49,416 bases of DNA from G963666945 sp963666945 (GTDB lineage: Bacteria > Bacteroidota > Bacteroidia > Bacteroidales > Marinifilaceae). This document shows positions 36,662-43,635 of the stretch, in pieces. The translations under genes and the position numbers were made by a program. Positions within the stretch are counted from its first letter, which is position 1; the number at the start of each line of letters is the position of its first letter. The stretch lies in NCBI GenBank assembly GCA_963666945.2, contig CAXXRT010000057.1:1-49416 (forward strand), written 5' to 3'. Under the pieces are notes generated by a model. That model was not told where the DNA came from and did no database searches. It worked only from the letters and a program-made list of their open reading frames with translations.

Positions 36662-37981
36662 ATGGAAACAATGGTTGCAACTCCAATAGAACATGATGTT
36701 GTAAAAAAGGTGATAGACAATAGCGGCTTCGAATGTGTTGGTCGTGCATCTATTCGTGAGATAAAGCATATTATTGATCTTATCGAGAAGGAAACAGGAG
36801 AGAAATTCGTGCGTATGGAAATGGGAATCCCAGGACTTCCTGCTCCTCAGGTAGCAATCGATGCTGAGAAGAAAGCCCTTGATGAGGGTTGTGCACAGAT
36901 GTACCCTGATATCGACGGTGTGCCAGAACTAAAGCATGAAATATCACGTTTCGTTAAGAATTTTATCGATGTAGATGTTCCTGAATTGTGTTGTATCCCG
37001 ACAGTAGGGTCTATACATGGTAACTTCGCCAGCTTTATGGTTGCCGGGCGTATGGATGAAAAGAAAGATACTATTCTTTTTATCGATCCTGGATTTCCTG
37101 TGCACAAGCAGCTTGTCAGAATGCTTGGTCTTAAATCAGAGAGCTTCGATGTATACAACTACAGGGGAGAGAAATTGAGAGCTAAGCTTGAAGAGCATCT
37201 TTCTAAAGGAAATATCTCAACAATTCTTTATTCTAACCCTAACAATCCAACATGGATATGTTTTAATGAGGAAGAGTTGCAGATTATCGGTGAGTTAGCA
37301 AATAAATACGATGTGGTTATCGAGGAAGATCTTGCATATTTCGCTATGGATTTCCGTAAAGATCTTTCTGTACCGGGACAGGCTCCATTCCAGCCAACGG
37401 TGGCTAAATATACCGATAACTATATATTGATGATATCATCATCCAAGGCATTCAGTTATGCTGGTCAGCGTGTGGGTATGATGTGCGTGTCAGAGAAGCT
37501 TTTCAAGTCTAACCATGAGAATCTTCTTAAATACTATTCTTCTGCAAACTTCGGTCACTCGGTGGCATACGGAACTCTGTATGCATCCACTGCAGGTGTT
37601 ACTCACTCAGCTCAGAAAGGTCTTGCTGCACTTCTTAAAGCTACAAACGACGGAACATACAAGCCTTGGGAAGTTGTCAGGGAATACGGAGAAAGAGCAA
37701 GAAAAGCCAAGAAAATCTTCACTGACAATGGCTTCAGCATTGTTTACGACAAGGATATCGACGAGCCTATCGCCGATGGTTTCTACTTCACTGTTTCTTA
37801 CCCAGGGTTTCAGGGTGATAAACTTGTTGAAGAGTTGATGTATTACGGTGTGAGTGCAATATCTTTGTCTGCTACAGGAAGTGAAAGAACAGAAGGACTA
37901 CGTGCCTGTGTATCGTTCATTTCCAACGAACAATTCCCTATTTTAGAGGAAAGATTAAAAGCATTTAAGGCAAATCACTAA
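36662..37981 (+). CDS. PLP-dependent class I/II aminotransferase
   Basis: The 439-residue fold-type I aminotransferase has SNPNNPTW (191-198), EEDLAYFAMD with the PLP-contacting Asp and Tyr, the Schiff-base Lys262 in SSSKAFSYAGQRVG, and a C-terminal Arg in LRACVSF for the substrate carboxylate. Specificity cannot be read directly. Downstream of the fused IOR and the ADP-forming synthetase, it most likely makes the 2-oxo acid from an aromatic or other hydrophobic amino acid. A short repeat GAACAG-ATATCG-CTGTTC lies upstream at about 36602-36619. Two terminators follow. Confidence 0.87.
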   Translation: METMVATPIEHDVVKKVIDNSGFECVGRASIREIKHIIDLIEKETGEKFVRMEMGIPGLPAPQVAIDAEKKALDEGCAQMYPDIDGVPELKHEISRFVKNFIDVDVPELCCIPTVGSIHGNFASFMVAGRMDEKKDTILFIDPGFPVHKQLVRMLGLKSESFDVYNYRGEKLRAKLEEHLSKGNISTILYSNPNNPTWICFNEEELQIIGELANKYDVVIEEDLAYFAMDFRKDLSVPGQAPFQPTVAKYTDNYILMISSSKAFSYAGQRVGMMCVSEKLFKSNHENLLKYYSSANFGHSVAYGTLYASTAGVTHSAQKGLAALLKATNDGTYKPWEVVREYGERARKAKKIFTDNGFSIVYDKDIDEPIADGFYFTVSYPGFQGDKLVEELMYYGVSAISLSATGSERTEGLRACVSFISNEQFPILEERLKAFKANH

Positions 37982-38039
37982 AAGGTGATTGTCAACTCAT
38001 AAATATGTTTTAATATTTACATATTTATACGATATACAG

Positions 38040-38060
38040 CTCCGGCTGAAATTTCCGGAG
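38040..38060 (+). terminator. First terminator after the aminotransferase gene
   Basis: CTCCGG and CCGGAG form a GC-rich stem with a 9-nt loop, followed by TGTGATTTTTTT. Confidence 0.7.
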
Positions 38061-38081
38061 TGTGATTTTTTTCAGAAATAA

Positions 38082-38125
38082 AAGAGGCATTGCGTTAAAA
38101 TATTTTATTTTACGTAGTGCCTCTT
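38082..38125 (+). terminator. Second, larger terminator after the aminotransferase gene
   Basis: AAGAGGCAtTgCGTt and its near-complement aCGTaGTGCCTCTT form a long stem with an A/T-rich loop, followed by ATTTTTTT. A tandem pair after one operon is consistent with strong transcription. Confidence 0.75.
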
Positions 38126-38478
38126 ATTTTTTTGAAGTTTGTTTTTAAGATATGGTTTCCTGCTATGGGAAAACTTTTTTAAAGTATCAGTGCCCCGGTG
38201 ATTTCCTATCGGGTAGTACTCTCCTTGTATCAAAGTCGTATTTCCCTCGCTTCAAGTTCGAATAATCTTTCACGTTTATGGATATTTGGTGGATACATTG
38301 GGGATACTTCCTGTATGTAAAATATACATAAAGTATAGGGTAAGATACTGCAAAGAGCCAATGGGGTATATGTTGCACTTAATCTGTTGCTTTATTGTTA
38401 TAAAATATTTAAACACCTGAACACATTTACTAAATATCCACTATTTTTGCTGCCAATTTATTATAAAGAAGATGTAAA
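38126..38478. other. Intergenic region, 353 nt
   Basis: No convincing gene. At 38280-38312 three imperfect tandem 11-mers occur (GGATATTTGGT, GGATACATTGG, GGATACTTCCT), phased by one helical turn. A weak inverted repeat TGTAT...ATACA follows near 38313. A 63-codon frame on the minus strand spans 38187-38378, but shows no family I recognise and no start signals. Confidence 0.35.
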
Positions 38479-38848
38479 ATGAAAGGTCTGTTAACTGTTT
38501 TGTTGTTGGTGTGTTCCAACTCGTTTATGATTCTTGCGTGGTATGGGCATCTTAAATTTAGTGAGATGGCTGGGTTTCAGAAGCTGGGGATTGTGGCTAT
38601 TGTAGCTATTAGTTGGGGGCATCGCCTTGTTTGAATATTGTTTTCAGGTTCCGGCTAACCGTATTGGATATGAGGGCAACGGCGGTCCTTTTACATTGAT
38701 GCAACTTAAGGTGATGCAGGAGGTTATTACTTTAGTTATTTTTATTTTATTTTCTATGTTGGTGTTTAAGAATCAGGAGTTTAAAATGAATCATTTTATT
38801 GGTTGTATTTTTTTGATTCTTGCTGTGTATTTTATTTTTAAGAAATAG
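38479..38848 (+). CDS. DUF486 (DMT-like) membrane protein, one frameshift
   Basis: Small DUF486 proteins have four membrane helices and belong to the drug/metabolite transporter-like group; function unknown. The first 49 residues (SNSFMILAWYGHLKF, VAIVAISW) and the rest (FEYCFQVPANRIGYEGNGGP, LMQLKVMQEVITL) match the family but lie in different frames. One extra G in the GGGGG run at 38615-38619 explains the break: removing it reads SWGIALFEYCFQVPANR, giving 122 residues. The strongly conserved FEYxxQVPANR motif makes the identity secure. It is either a sequence error or a very recent inactivation. Confidence 0.88.
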
Positions 38849-38942
38849 ACAATATACTTAAATATTTACGTTGAAGATTATGATTTTTGATTAAGATTTT
38901 CATGGAAGAGTTGGTAAATACTCATATTTAAAGATATAAAAA

Positions 38943-38970
38943 AAGGATGCACCATTATTAGTGCATCCTT
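38943..38970. terminator. Bidirectional terminator between DUF486 and uraA genes
   Basis: AAGGATGCAC and GTGCATCCTT form a perfect 10-bp stem with an 8-nt loop; on the minus strand seven T follow, fitting the end of uraA. Confidence 0.85.
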
Positions 38971-38996
38971 TCCTAAAATATCTTGAAGCCTAATTA

Positions 38997-40259
38997 TTAA
39001 GCTATTTCCTCTGCGTATTTTTTTGAATCTTCTGTTATTATAAAATCTTCAGAATCATCATCTTTGTCATAGTGAACCGGTTTTGATTTATTTGGTAGTA
39101 TAAGGTTAAGTATAATACCTACAATTGATGCAAGACCTATTCCGGCAAGCGAGAACTGACCGTATTCAATGACTGCTCCTCCAATACCTATGGTAAGGAT
39201 TACAGATACTATTACCTGATTTCTTGTCTTGTTAAGACTTGCGTGTGACTCAACCAATGTCTTTATACCTACGCTTGAAATCATACCGAAAAGAAGTATC
39301 ATTATTCCTCCAAGTACTTCCGTAGGGATAGAGCGAAGGAACCCGTTTATCTTTCCTATAAAGGCAAATACAATACCTGTTACGGCGGCTATTCTTAGTA
39401 CCCTTGGGTCTGTTACTTTGGTTAGTGATATTGCTCCTGTAACTTCTGAATATGTTGTGTTTGGGGGTCCTCCGAAGAATCCTGCCATTGCTGTGGCTAT
39501 ACCGTCTCCAAGAAGGGTACGGTGAAGTCCTGGCTTCTTGACGAAATCTTTCTCTGCTATTGCACCTATGGCGTACATATCACCAACGTGCTCAATGATT
39601 GGAGCGAAGGCAACTGGTACCATAAACAGAATTGCTCCCCAGCTGAACTCTGGTGTAGTGAATTTTGGTACGGTTATCCAGGCTGCTTCTGTTATAGGAG
39701 TGAAATCAACCTTGCCTAGTATCATTGATAAGACATATCCTGCTATTATCCCACAGAATACTGGGATTAGTTTTAACATTCCTTTAGTGTATGTTACAAC
39801 TATAATTGCAGTCATTAGTGATGTTACTGCTATTATCCAGTTGGTTTTTGCCATCTTGATTGCTTCGGGGGCAAGTGATAGCCCGATGACCATTATTACC
39901 GGTCCGACAACTATAGATGGGAATATCTTTTCTATGAATCCTAGCCCTTTGGTCTTTACCAGGGCAGAAACAAGGGAGTAAACGACCCCGACGGCAATAA
40001 GTCCTGAAAGGGTTCCAGGGAATCCGTAAAGTTCTGTACACTTGACAATAGGTGCAATAAATGCAAAACTACTGCCTAAAAAAACCGGTACTTTACCCTT
40101 TGTGATTAAGTGAAAAATCAGGGTTCCTACACCGGCTGTAAACAATGCTACTGCGGGGTCAATACCGACCAGTAATGGTACAAGTACCGTTGCTCCGAAA
40201 GCTACAAATAGAAACTGCACACCGATTATTATGCGCTTTGAGGTAGTTAATTGATTCAT
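38997..40259 (-). CDS. uraA: Uracil/xanthine permease, NCS2 family
   Basis: The 420-residue proton symporter of nucleobases has 14 expected segments. UraA-like signatures are GVQFLFVAFGATVLVPLLVG, VFLGSSFAFIAP, VAFAPIIEHVGD with the substrate-binding Glu, and GFFGGPPNTTYSEVTGAI. The last is the uracil-type form NTTYxEN-like, so uracil is the likeliest substrate (inference). The C-terminal tail is acidic. It has a well-formed promoter and an inverted repeat in the leader. Confidence 0.9.
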   Translation of the reverse strand: MNQLTTSKRIIIGVQFLFVAFGATVLVPLLVGIDPAVALFTAGVGTLIFHLITKGKVPVFLGSSFAFIAPIVKCTELYGFPGTLSGLIAVGVVYSLVSALVKTKGLGFIEKIFPSIVVGPVIMVIGLSLAPEAIKMAKTNWIIAVTSLMTAIIVVTYTKGMLKLIPVFCGIIAGYVLSMILGKVDFTPITEAAWITVPKFTTPEFSWGAILFMVPVAFAPIIEHVGDMYAIGAIAEKDFVKKPGLHRTLLGDGIATAMAGFFGGPPNTTYSEVTGAISLTKVTDPRVLRIAAVTGIVFAFIGKINGFLRSIPTEVLGGIMILLFGMISSVGIKTLVESHASLNKTRNQVIVSVILTIGIGGAVIEYGQFSLAGIGLASIVGIILNLILPNKSKPVHYDKDDDSEDFIITEDSKKYAEEIA

Positions 40260-40265
40260 CTAATT

Positions 40266-40290
40266 CTGAATTAAACAGTTAATAATTCAG
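40266..40290 (-). promoter_or_regulatory. Inverted repeat in the uraA leader
   Basis: CTGAATTA and TAATTCAG form a perfect 8-bp inverted repeat with a 9-nt spacer, between the promoter (40295-40325) and the ATG at 40259. The position fits an operator or an RNA hairpin over the ribosome site controlling the permease. Confidence 0.4.
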
Positions 40291-40294
40291 GCTA

Positions 40295-40325
40295 CGAAGG
40301 TAATAAAACTATTGGGGGTGGCAAA
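40295..40325 (-). promoter_or_regulatory. Promoter of uraA
   Basis: On the minus strand TTTG (40325-40322) is followed after exactly 19 nt by TACCTTCG (40302-40295), one mismatch from TAnnTTTG, about 36 nt before the start codon. Confidence 0.6.
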
Positions 40326-40579
40326 TTTTTTAAGGATTGATTATTTTTTTTATTTACTGTCATATAACATATAGAAATTAACAAAAAATATATCTGATTA
40401 TATATAGCTTTGCAGGTAGTGATTAAAACAGATTTTATGTACTGAACATGATTTTTTTAAAACAATAAAATTATCAAGGGTTTTATTAAAATAAAATTTT
40501 GTGATAATGACTGTTGCCAATGGCTCTGGAGTCTTTGGTATTTATTTTGTAAATTATTTAATTAATAAATTATAAATAG
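40326..40579 (+). other. Intergenic part upstream of the iminopeptidase-like gene
   Basis: A plus-strand TAGCTTTG box at 40405-40412 fits TAnnTTTG and would give a leader of about 160 nt; its -33 element is not clear. Together with the uraA promoter the divergent spacer is 320 nt. Nothing else is seen. Confidence 0.4.
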
Positions 40580-41620
40580 ATGAAAAGAACAATATTTTTA
40601 TTTGTATCTGCTTTTATAGCTATGAGTTTTATGTTTTTTTCTTGTAGTATTGATTCGGCAAATAAGAAGACAGACAATACAAATGATTATTTTAATTTTA
40701 AGACAGCTGGTGAATGTCAGACTGCAGGAATCCAGATGATAAAGCTTAAAGAAGGGTATAAGGTATGGACTAAACGTTTTGGTAATAGTCCAATGAAGGT
40801 TCTCCTTCTTCATGGTGGTCCCGGTGGAACTCACGAATATATGGAGTGTTTCGAGAGCTTCTTTCCAAAGGCTAATATTGAGTTTTATCATTACGATCAG
40901 CTTGGTTCAGCCTATTCCGATCAGCCGGATGACAATAAACTATGGACTATTGAGCGTTTTGTAGAAGAGGTTGAGCAGGTTCGTCAAAAACTGGGACTTA
41001 ATAAAGATAACTTTTATCTTTTCGGTAGCTCCTGGGGGGGGATTCTTGCCATGGAATATGCCGCAAAGTACCAGAAAAATCTTAAGGGGCTTATTATTAG
41101 TAATATGACAGCCGGTTTTAAGGAGTATGGTGAGTATAACCAGAAACTTAGAGCTCAGTTAAGACCTTCTTTACTGGATACTTTGAAAGCTTATGAAGAT
41201 AAGGGACAGTTCGATAATCCTGTTTATCAGGATTTGATATTTAAAGAGTTCTATACAAAACATGTATGTAGATGTAAGGAGTGGCCTGAATCAATTACAC
41301 GTAGTTTTGGTAAGATTAATCCTAAAGTATACGTATATATGCAGGGACCAAGTGAGTTCTTGCCTGGAGGTACCTTGAAAGATTGGTCTATTTGGGACAG
41401 GTTGCCAAAGTTTACTGTACCAACTCTTGCTGTAGGAGGAAAATACGATACTATGAATCCTGAGGATATGAAAAGGATTTCAGAGACTGTTCAGAACGGT
41501 CGTTTCTTATATTGCCCTAATGGCAGTCACCTTTCTATGTGGGACGATCAGGAAGTTTACATGAATGGAATTATTGACTTTATAAAAGATGTTTATAAGG
41601 GGAATTTCCCTGTGAAATAG
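40580..41620 (+). CDS. Proline iminopeptidase-like alpha/beta-hydrolase, lipoprotein
   Basis: The 346-residue protein has a lipoprotein signal (lipid Cys22 in SFMFFSCSID) and a peptidase S33 fold. It shows the oxyanion loop LLHGGPGGTHEY, DQLGSAYSD, nucleophile Ser151 in LFGSSWGGILAM, an Asp in VGGKYDTMNPEDM and a His in PNGSHLSMWDD. The HGGPGG and GSSWGG forms are typical of prolyl aminopeptidases, which cut N-terminal proline from peptides; the exported location suggests peptide scavenging, which fits amino-acid fermentation (inference). Confidence 0.87.
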   Translation: MKRTIFLFVSAFIAMSFMFFSCSIDSANKKTDNTNDYFNFKTAGECQTAGIQMIKLKEGYKVWTKRFGNSPMKVLLLHGGPGGTHEYMECFESFFPKANIEFYHYDQLGSAYSDQPDDNKLWTIERFVEEVEQVRQKLGLNKDNFYLFGSSWGGILAMEYAAKYQKNLKGLIISNMTAGFKEYGEYNQKLRAQLRPSLLDTLKAYEDKGQFDNPVYQDLIFKEFYTKHVCRCKEWPESITRSFGKINPKVYVYMQGPSEFLPGGTLKDWSIWDRLPKFTVPTLAVGGKYDTMNPEDMKRISETVQNGRFLYCPNGSHLSMWDDQEVYMNGIIDFIKDVYKGNFPVK

Positions 41621-41646
41621 TTTTAATAATTGTAAGATTTGGTTTG

Positions 41647-41669
41647 AGCCTCATGCTTTGCATGGGGCT
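41647..41669 (+). terminator. Terminator after the iminopeptidase-like gene
   Basis: AGCCTCATG and CATGGGGCT pair with one mismatch around CTTTG, followed by TTTTTTTATTA, 26 nt after the stop. Confidence 0.8.
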
Positions 41670-41676
41670 TTTTTTA

Positions 41677-41946
41677 TTACCCGTGGAATCCTTTTCCACT
41701 TTCGTAGAAATTGTTCGTCTCTGTTTTTCTATCCTTTTTGGTAATTGTTTTATATTTATCGGGCTTAATGATTCTTAGAACAAACATTCCCCAGAAATAT
41801 GGGATTATCCATATAAGTATATTGTGTATCTTTTTTTGATTATCATTCAGCAAACATGTCTCTTCAATTTTATTTCGAGAATATAAAGTGAAATACAAAT
41901 AAGAGATTGTAAATATTAGTAATAGTATTTTTTCTATGATACTCAT
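41677..41946 (-). CDS. Small two-helix membrane protein
   Basis: About 89 residues from the internal Met (MSIIEKILLLIFTISYLYFT). Two hydrophobic helices flank KIEETCLLNDNQKKIHN; the second reads ILIWIIPYFWGMFVLRIIKPD, and a charged tail follows. The layout resembles the membrane-anchor type of phospholipase D N-terminal or DUF4389-like proteins, but I do not recognise a family. The open frame extends upstream to 42150; the extra 68 residues are AT-rich and low in protein-like pattern, so I prefer the internal start. Host or phage origin is unclear. Confidence 0.5.
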   Translation of the reverse strand: MSIIEKILLLIFTISYLYFTLYSRNKIEETCLLNDNQKKIHNILIWIIPYFWGMFVLRIIKPDKYKTITKKDRKTETNNFYESGKGFHG

Positions 41947-42207
41947 GGAATTTGTTTTTCCAAAATTAATGATTTTTTTAAAATATTTTGTAAAAAAGTT
42001 AATTGAAAGTAAATTGTTTATTATAATATTTATATTTTTGCGATCTATATCTTGAACACACACAAATACATATGTTGATTGCTTTAAATAAAAAACAAAA
42101 AGAAAAGCAAACCAGTAAAATATATAATCGCCAAAACGAATTGTGCGCATTTTAAAAACGAAATGTACAAATTATTATAATCACACGCAAAGCCTTACTT
42201 TTTATTT

Positions 42208-42343
42208 AAATACTGTTTCGATGACATTTAAACAGTATTTATGACACATCCAGTATGTTAACATATCTTATTATGACAAGTTGGCACATCGATTACATTG
42301 GCATAATAATTGACTAACCTTCATTCGGTTACAATGTTGTAAC
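42208..42343 (+). promoter_or_regulatory. Palindrome-rich control region upstream of a small gene
   Basis: Three palindromes lie in 136 nt: AAATACTGTTT...AAACAGTATTT (42208-42218/42230-42240), TATGTTAACATA (42254-42265) and GTTACAA-TG-TTGTAAC (42328-42343). ATGACA also recurs at 42221, 42241 and 42273. The last palindrome ends 12 nt before the first ATG of the next gene, as an operator would. No TAnnTTTG promoter is present. Confidence 0.45.
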
Positions 42344-42355
42344 TACTAAACAAAA

Positions 42356-42628
42356 ATGCTTATGAAAATAACAAAAAATGATCTGCTATTTAAATATGCA
42401 GATACTGCAATTGGAGGGGATGATCCAACTAAAGTATTTAGAGACAGATACTATTTAAATCGTGGCGAAAGTTATGAAATGGTCGATTTTATCAATTCTT
42501 TTAATTTCACAGAATTAGCTGATGCTCACAAAATTGAGAGAATGATTATAAAACATGCACCTTCATATTTAAGAGTCAGGACAGATCTTCAAGATTGGGT
42601 ATTAAATAACTGGAAAAATTACAACTAA
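42356..42628 (+). CDS. Small protein of unknown function at the prophage flank
   Basis: The 90-residue protein (or 88 from the second Met, MKITKNDLLFKYADTAIGGD) has no membrane segment. It is balanced in charge and rich in aromatics, with predicted helices around YEMVDFINSFNFTELADAHK and KIERMIIKHAPSYLRVRTDL. I do not recognise it. It lies between a palindrome-rich region and a structured repeat block and runs opposite to the phage genes, so it could be a phage regulator or a host gene beside the insertion. Confidence 0.55.
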   Translation: MLMKITKNDLLFKYADTAIGGDDPTKVFRDRYYLNRGESYEMVDFINSFNFTELADAHKIERMIIKHAPSYLRVRTDLQDWVLNNWKNYN

Positions 42629-42685
42629 TTTCCTGTTTGACTAATATTCTTTGGGGATAATAATATTTATTAATATTTTTGTTCC

Positions 42686-42797
42686 GTCACACTCAAAATA
42701 ACCACTCAAGTAATTAAGATACTCTAGGCGGAGTATGCTTGTGTGGTTATTTTTGTATATAAACACAAGGAGTGTGACAACTTTATTACTCCGCCTA
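42686..42797. repeat. Nested, partly exclusive inverted repeats beyond the methyltransferase gene
   Basis: Outer arms: GTCACACTC (42686-42694) and GAGTGTGAC (42770-42778). Middle arms: AAAATAACCAC (42695-42705) and GTGGTTATTTT (42743-42753), extending through CAAG/CTTG. Inner arms: ATACTC (42719-42724) and GAGTAT (42731-42736). Alternatives: CTTGTGT (42738-42744) also pairs with ACACAAG (42763-42769), and TAGGCGGAGTA (42725-42735) pairs perfectly with TACTCCGCCTA (42787-42797). This is far more structure than a simple terminator. It may be an RNA with switching folds, a protein-binding site at the phage end, or a double terminator. Confidence 0.75.
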
Positions 42798-42803
42798 CTT
42801 TTT

Positions 42804-43607
42804 TTAAAACAATTCTAGTTTCTTCTGTGTCTCGTAGTTACAAACCATTATTTCTATTTGCTTTCTTCTACTTGTTTTGGAGGCTGATATAGTACGTTCT
42901 ACTTCGTGAATATGCCAACCATAGTTATCTGCATACTGGTCTATTAGGGTATGAGGAAACATCGTTAACATGAACTTACCTTTAATAGTTGCCAACAGCT
43001 TTAATAGTTCTTCAAAGTCCTCTGTTGTATAGCCTTTATAATGCCCACAATCAGAGTTTACATATGGTGGGTCAACAAAATGAAATGTATTTGTAGTATC
43101 CCTCGTTTTGATTATTCTTAATGCATCTGTATTTTCAATTTGAGCATTCTCAAGACGTTTACTAATTTCAATAGTAAATGCATCTTTACAATTCTGAATC
43201 TTCTTAGACATCGTATTATGACTAACATCATAACCCCATGCTCCATCTAATTTTGAAGCAAAAGATTGTTTTGATAATATCCACAGTGCCCAGGCTCTTA
43301 ATACTGTGTCAAAAAACTCCGGATAGTCATATACTATCTGTGCAAAAACATGCTCTCGACGACTATGTAAAGAAGCATCTATTTTCTTTTTTAATTCAGG
43401 ATATTGATTTTTTACTGTCTTATAAAAGTTTATAAGATTTGAATTTAAGTCGTTTATAACTTCAACCTCTGCCTGAGACTTTGCAAAAAATAAAGTTGCT
43501 CCACCACAAAATGCTTCTGTATAAACATTATGAAATGGAATTAATGGAAGCATATGCCTTAGTAAGGATTGCTTACCTCCATAATAAGAAATGGGCGTCA
43601 CACTCAT
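42804..43607 (-). CDS. D12-class DNA N6-adenine methyltransferase
   Basis: The 267-residue Dam-type enzyme opens with PISYYGGKQSLLRHMLPLIP, then the AdoMet motif TEAFCGGATLFFAK and the catalytic FVDPPYV. The usual target of the class is GATC, but the target-recognition region cannot be read. A stand-alone methyltransferase with no restriction gene in a phage operon usually protects phage DNA or tunes gene timing. It follows the ferredoxin-tailed gene by 28 nt and is the last gene of the phage unit. Confidence 0.92.
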   Translation of the reverse strand: MSVTPISYYGGKQSLLRHMLPLIPFHNVYTEAFCGGATLFFAKSQAEVEVINDLNSNLINFYKTVKNQYPELKKKIDASLHSRREHVFAQIVYDYPEFFDTVLRAWALWILSKQSFASKLDGAWGYDVSHNTMSKKIQNCKDAFTIEISKRLENAQIENTDALRIIKTRDTTNTFHFVDPPYVNSDCGHYKGYTTEDFEELLKLLATIKGKFMLTMFPHTLIDQYADNYGWHIHEVERTISASKTSRRKQIEIMVCNYETQKKLELF

Positions 43608-43635
43608 ACTTTAATATTTTATTGGTTATTAATAA

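Noticed and set aside
38187..38378. 63-codon minus-strand frame as a gene
   Set aside because: No start signals, no recognisable motif, and it spans the tandem 11-mer repeats.
42280..42315. Sigma54-like TGGCAC or sigma70-like TTGACT-TACAAT promoter before the small gene
   Set aside because: The -24/-12 spacing does not place GC correctly, and the sigma70-like boxes are only 14 nt apart.
42686..42778. attC-like site formed by the outer repeat GTCACACTC/GAGTGTGAC
   Set aside because: The ends run GTT...AAC, the reverse of the RYYYAAC...GTTRRRY order of attC.
42686..42797. Retron msr-msd or a diversity-generating retroelement part
   Set aside because: No reverse transcriptase frame exists in the window, and no template/variable repeat pair was seen in the tail fibre. 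It cannot be excluded outside the window.
43597..43605. Third copy of GTCACACTC at the methyltransferase start codon as a regulatory repeat
   Set aside because: It encodes the conserved-looking start MSVTP and lacks the flanking bases shared by the other two copies; chance is a sufficient explanation.
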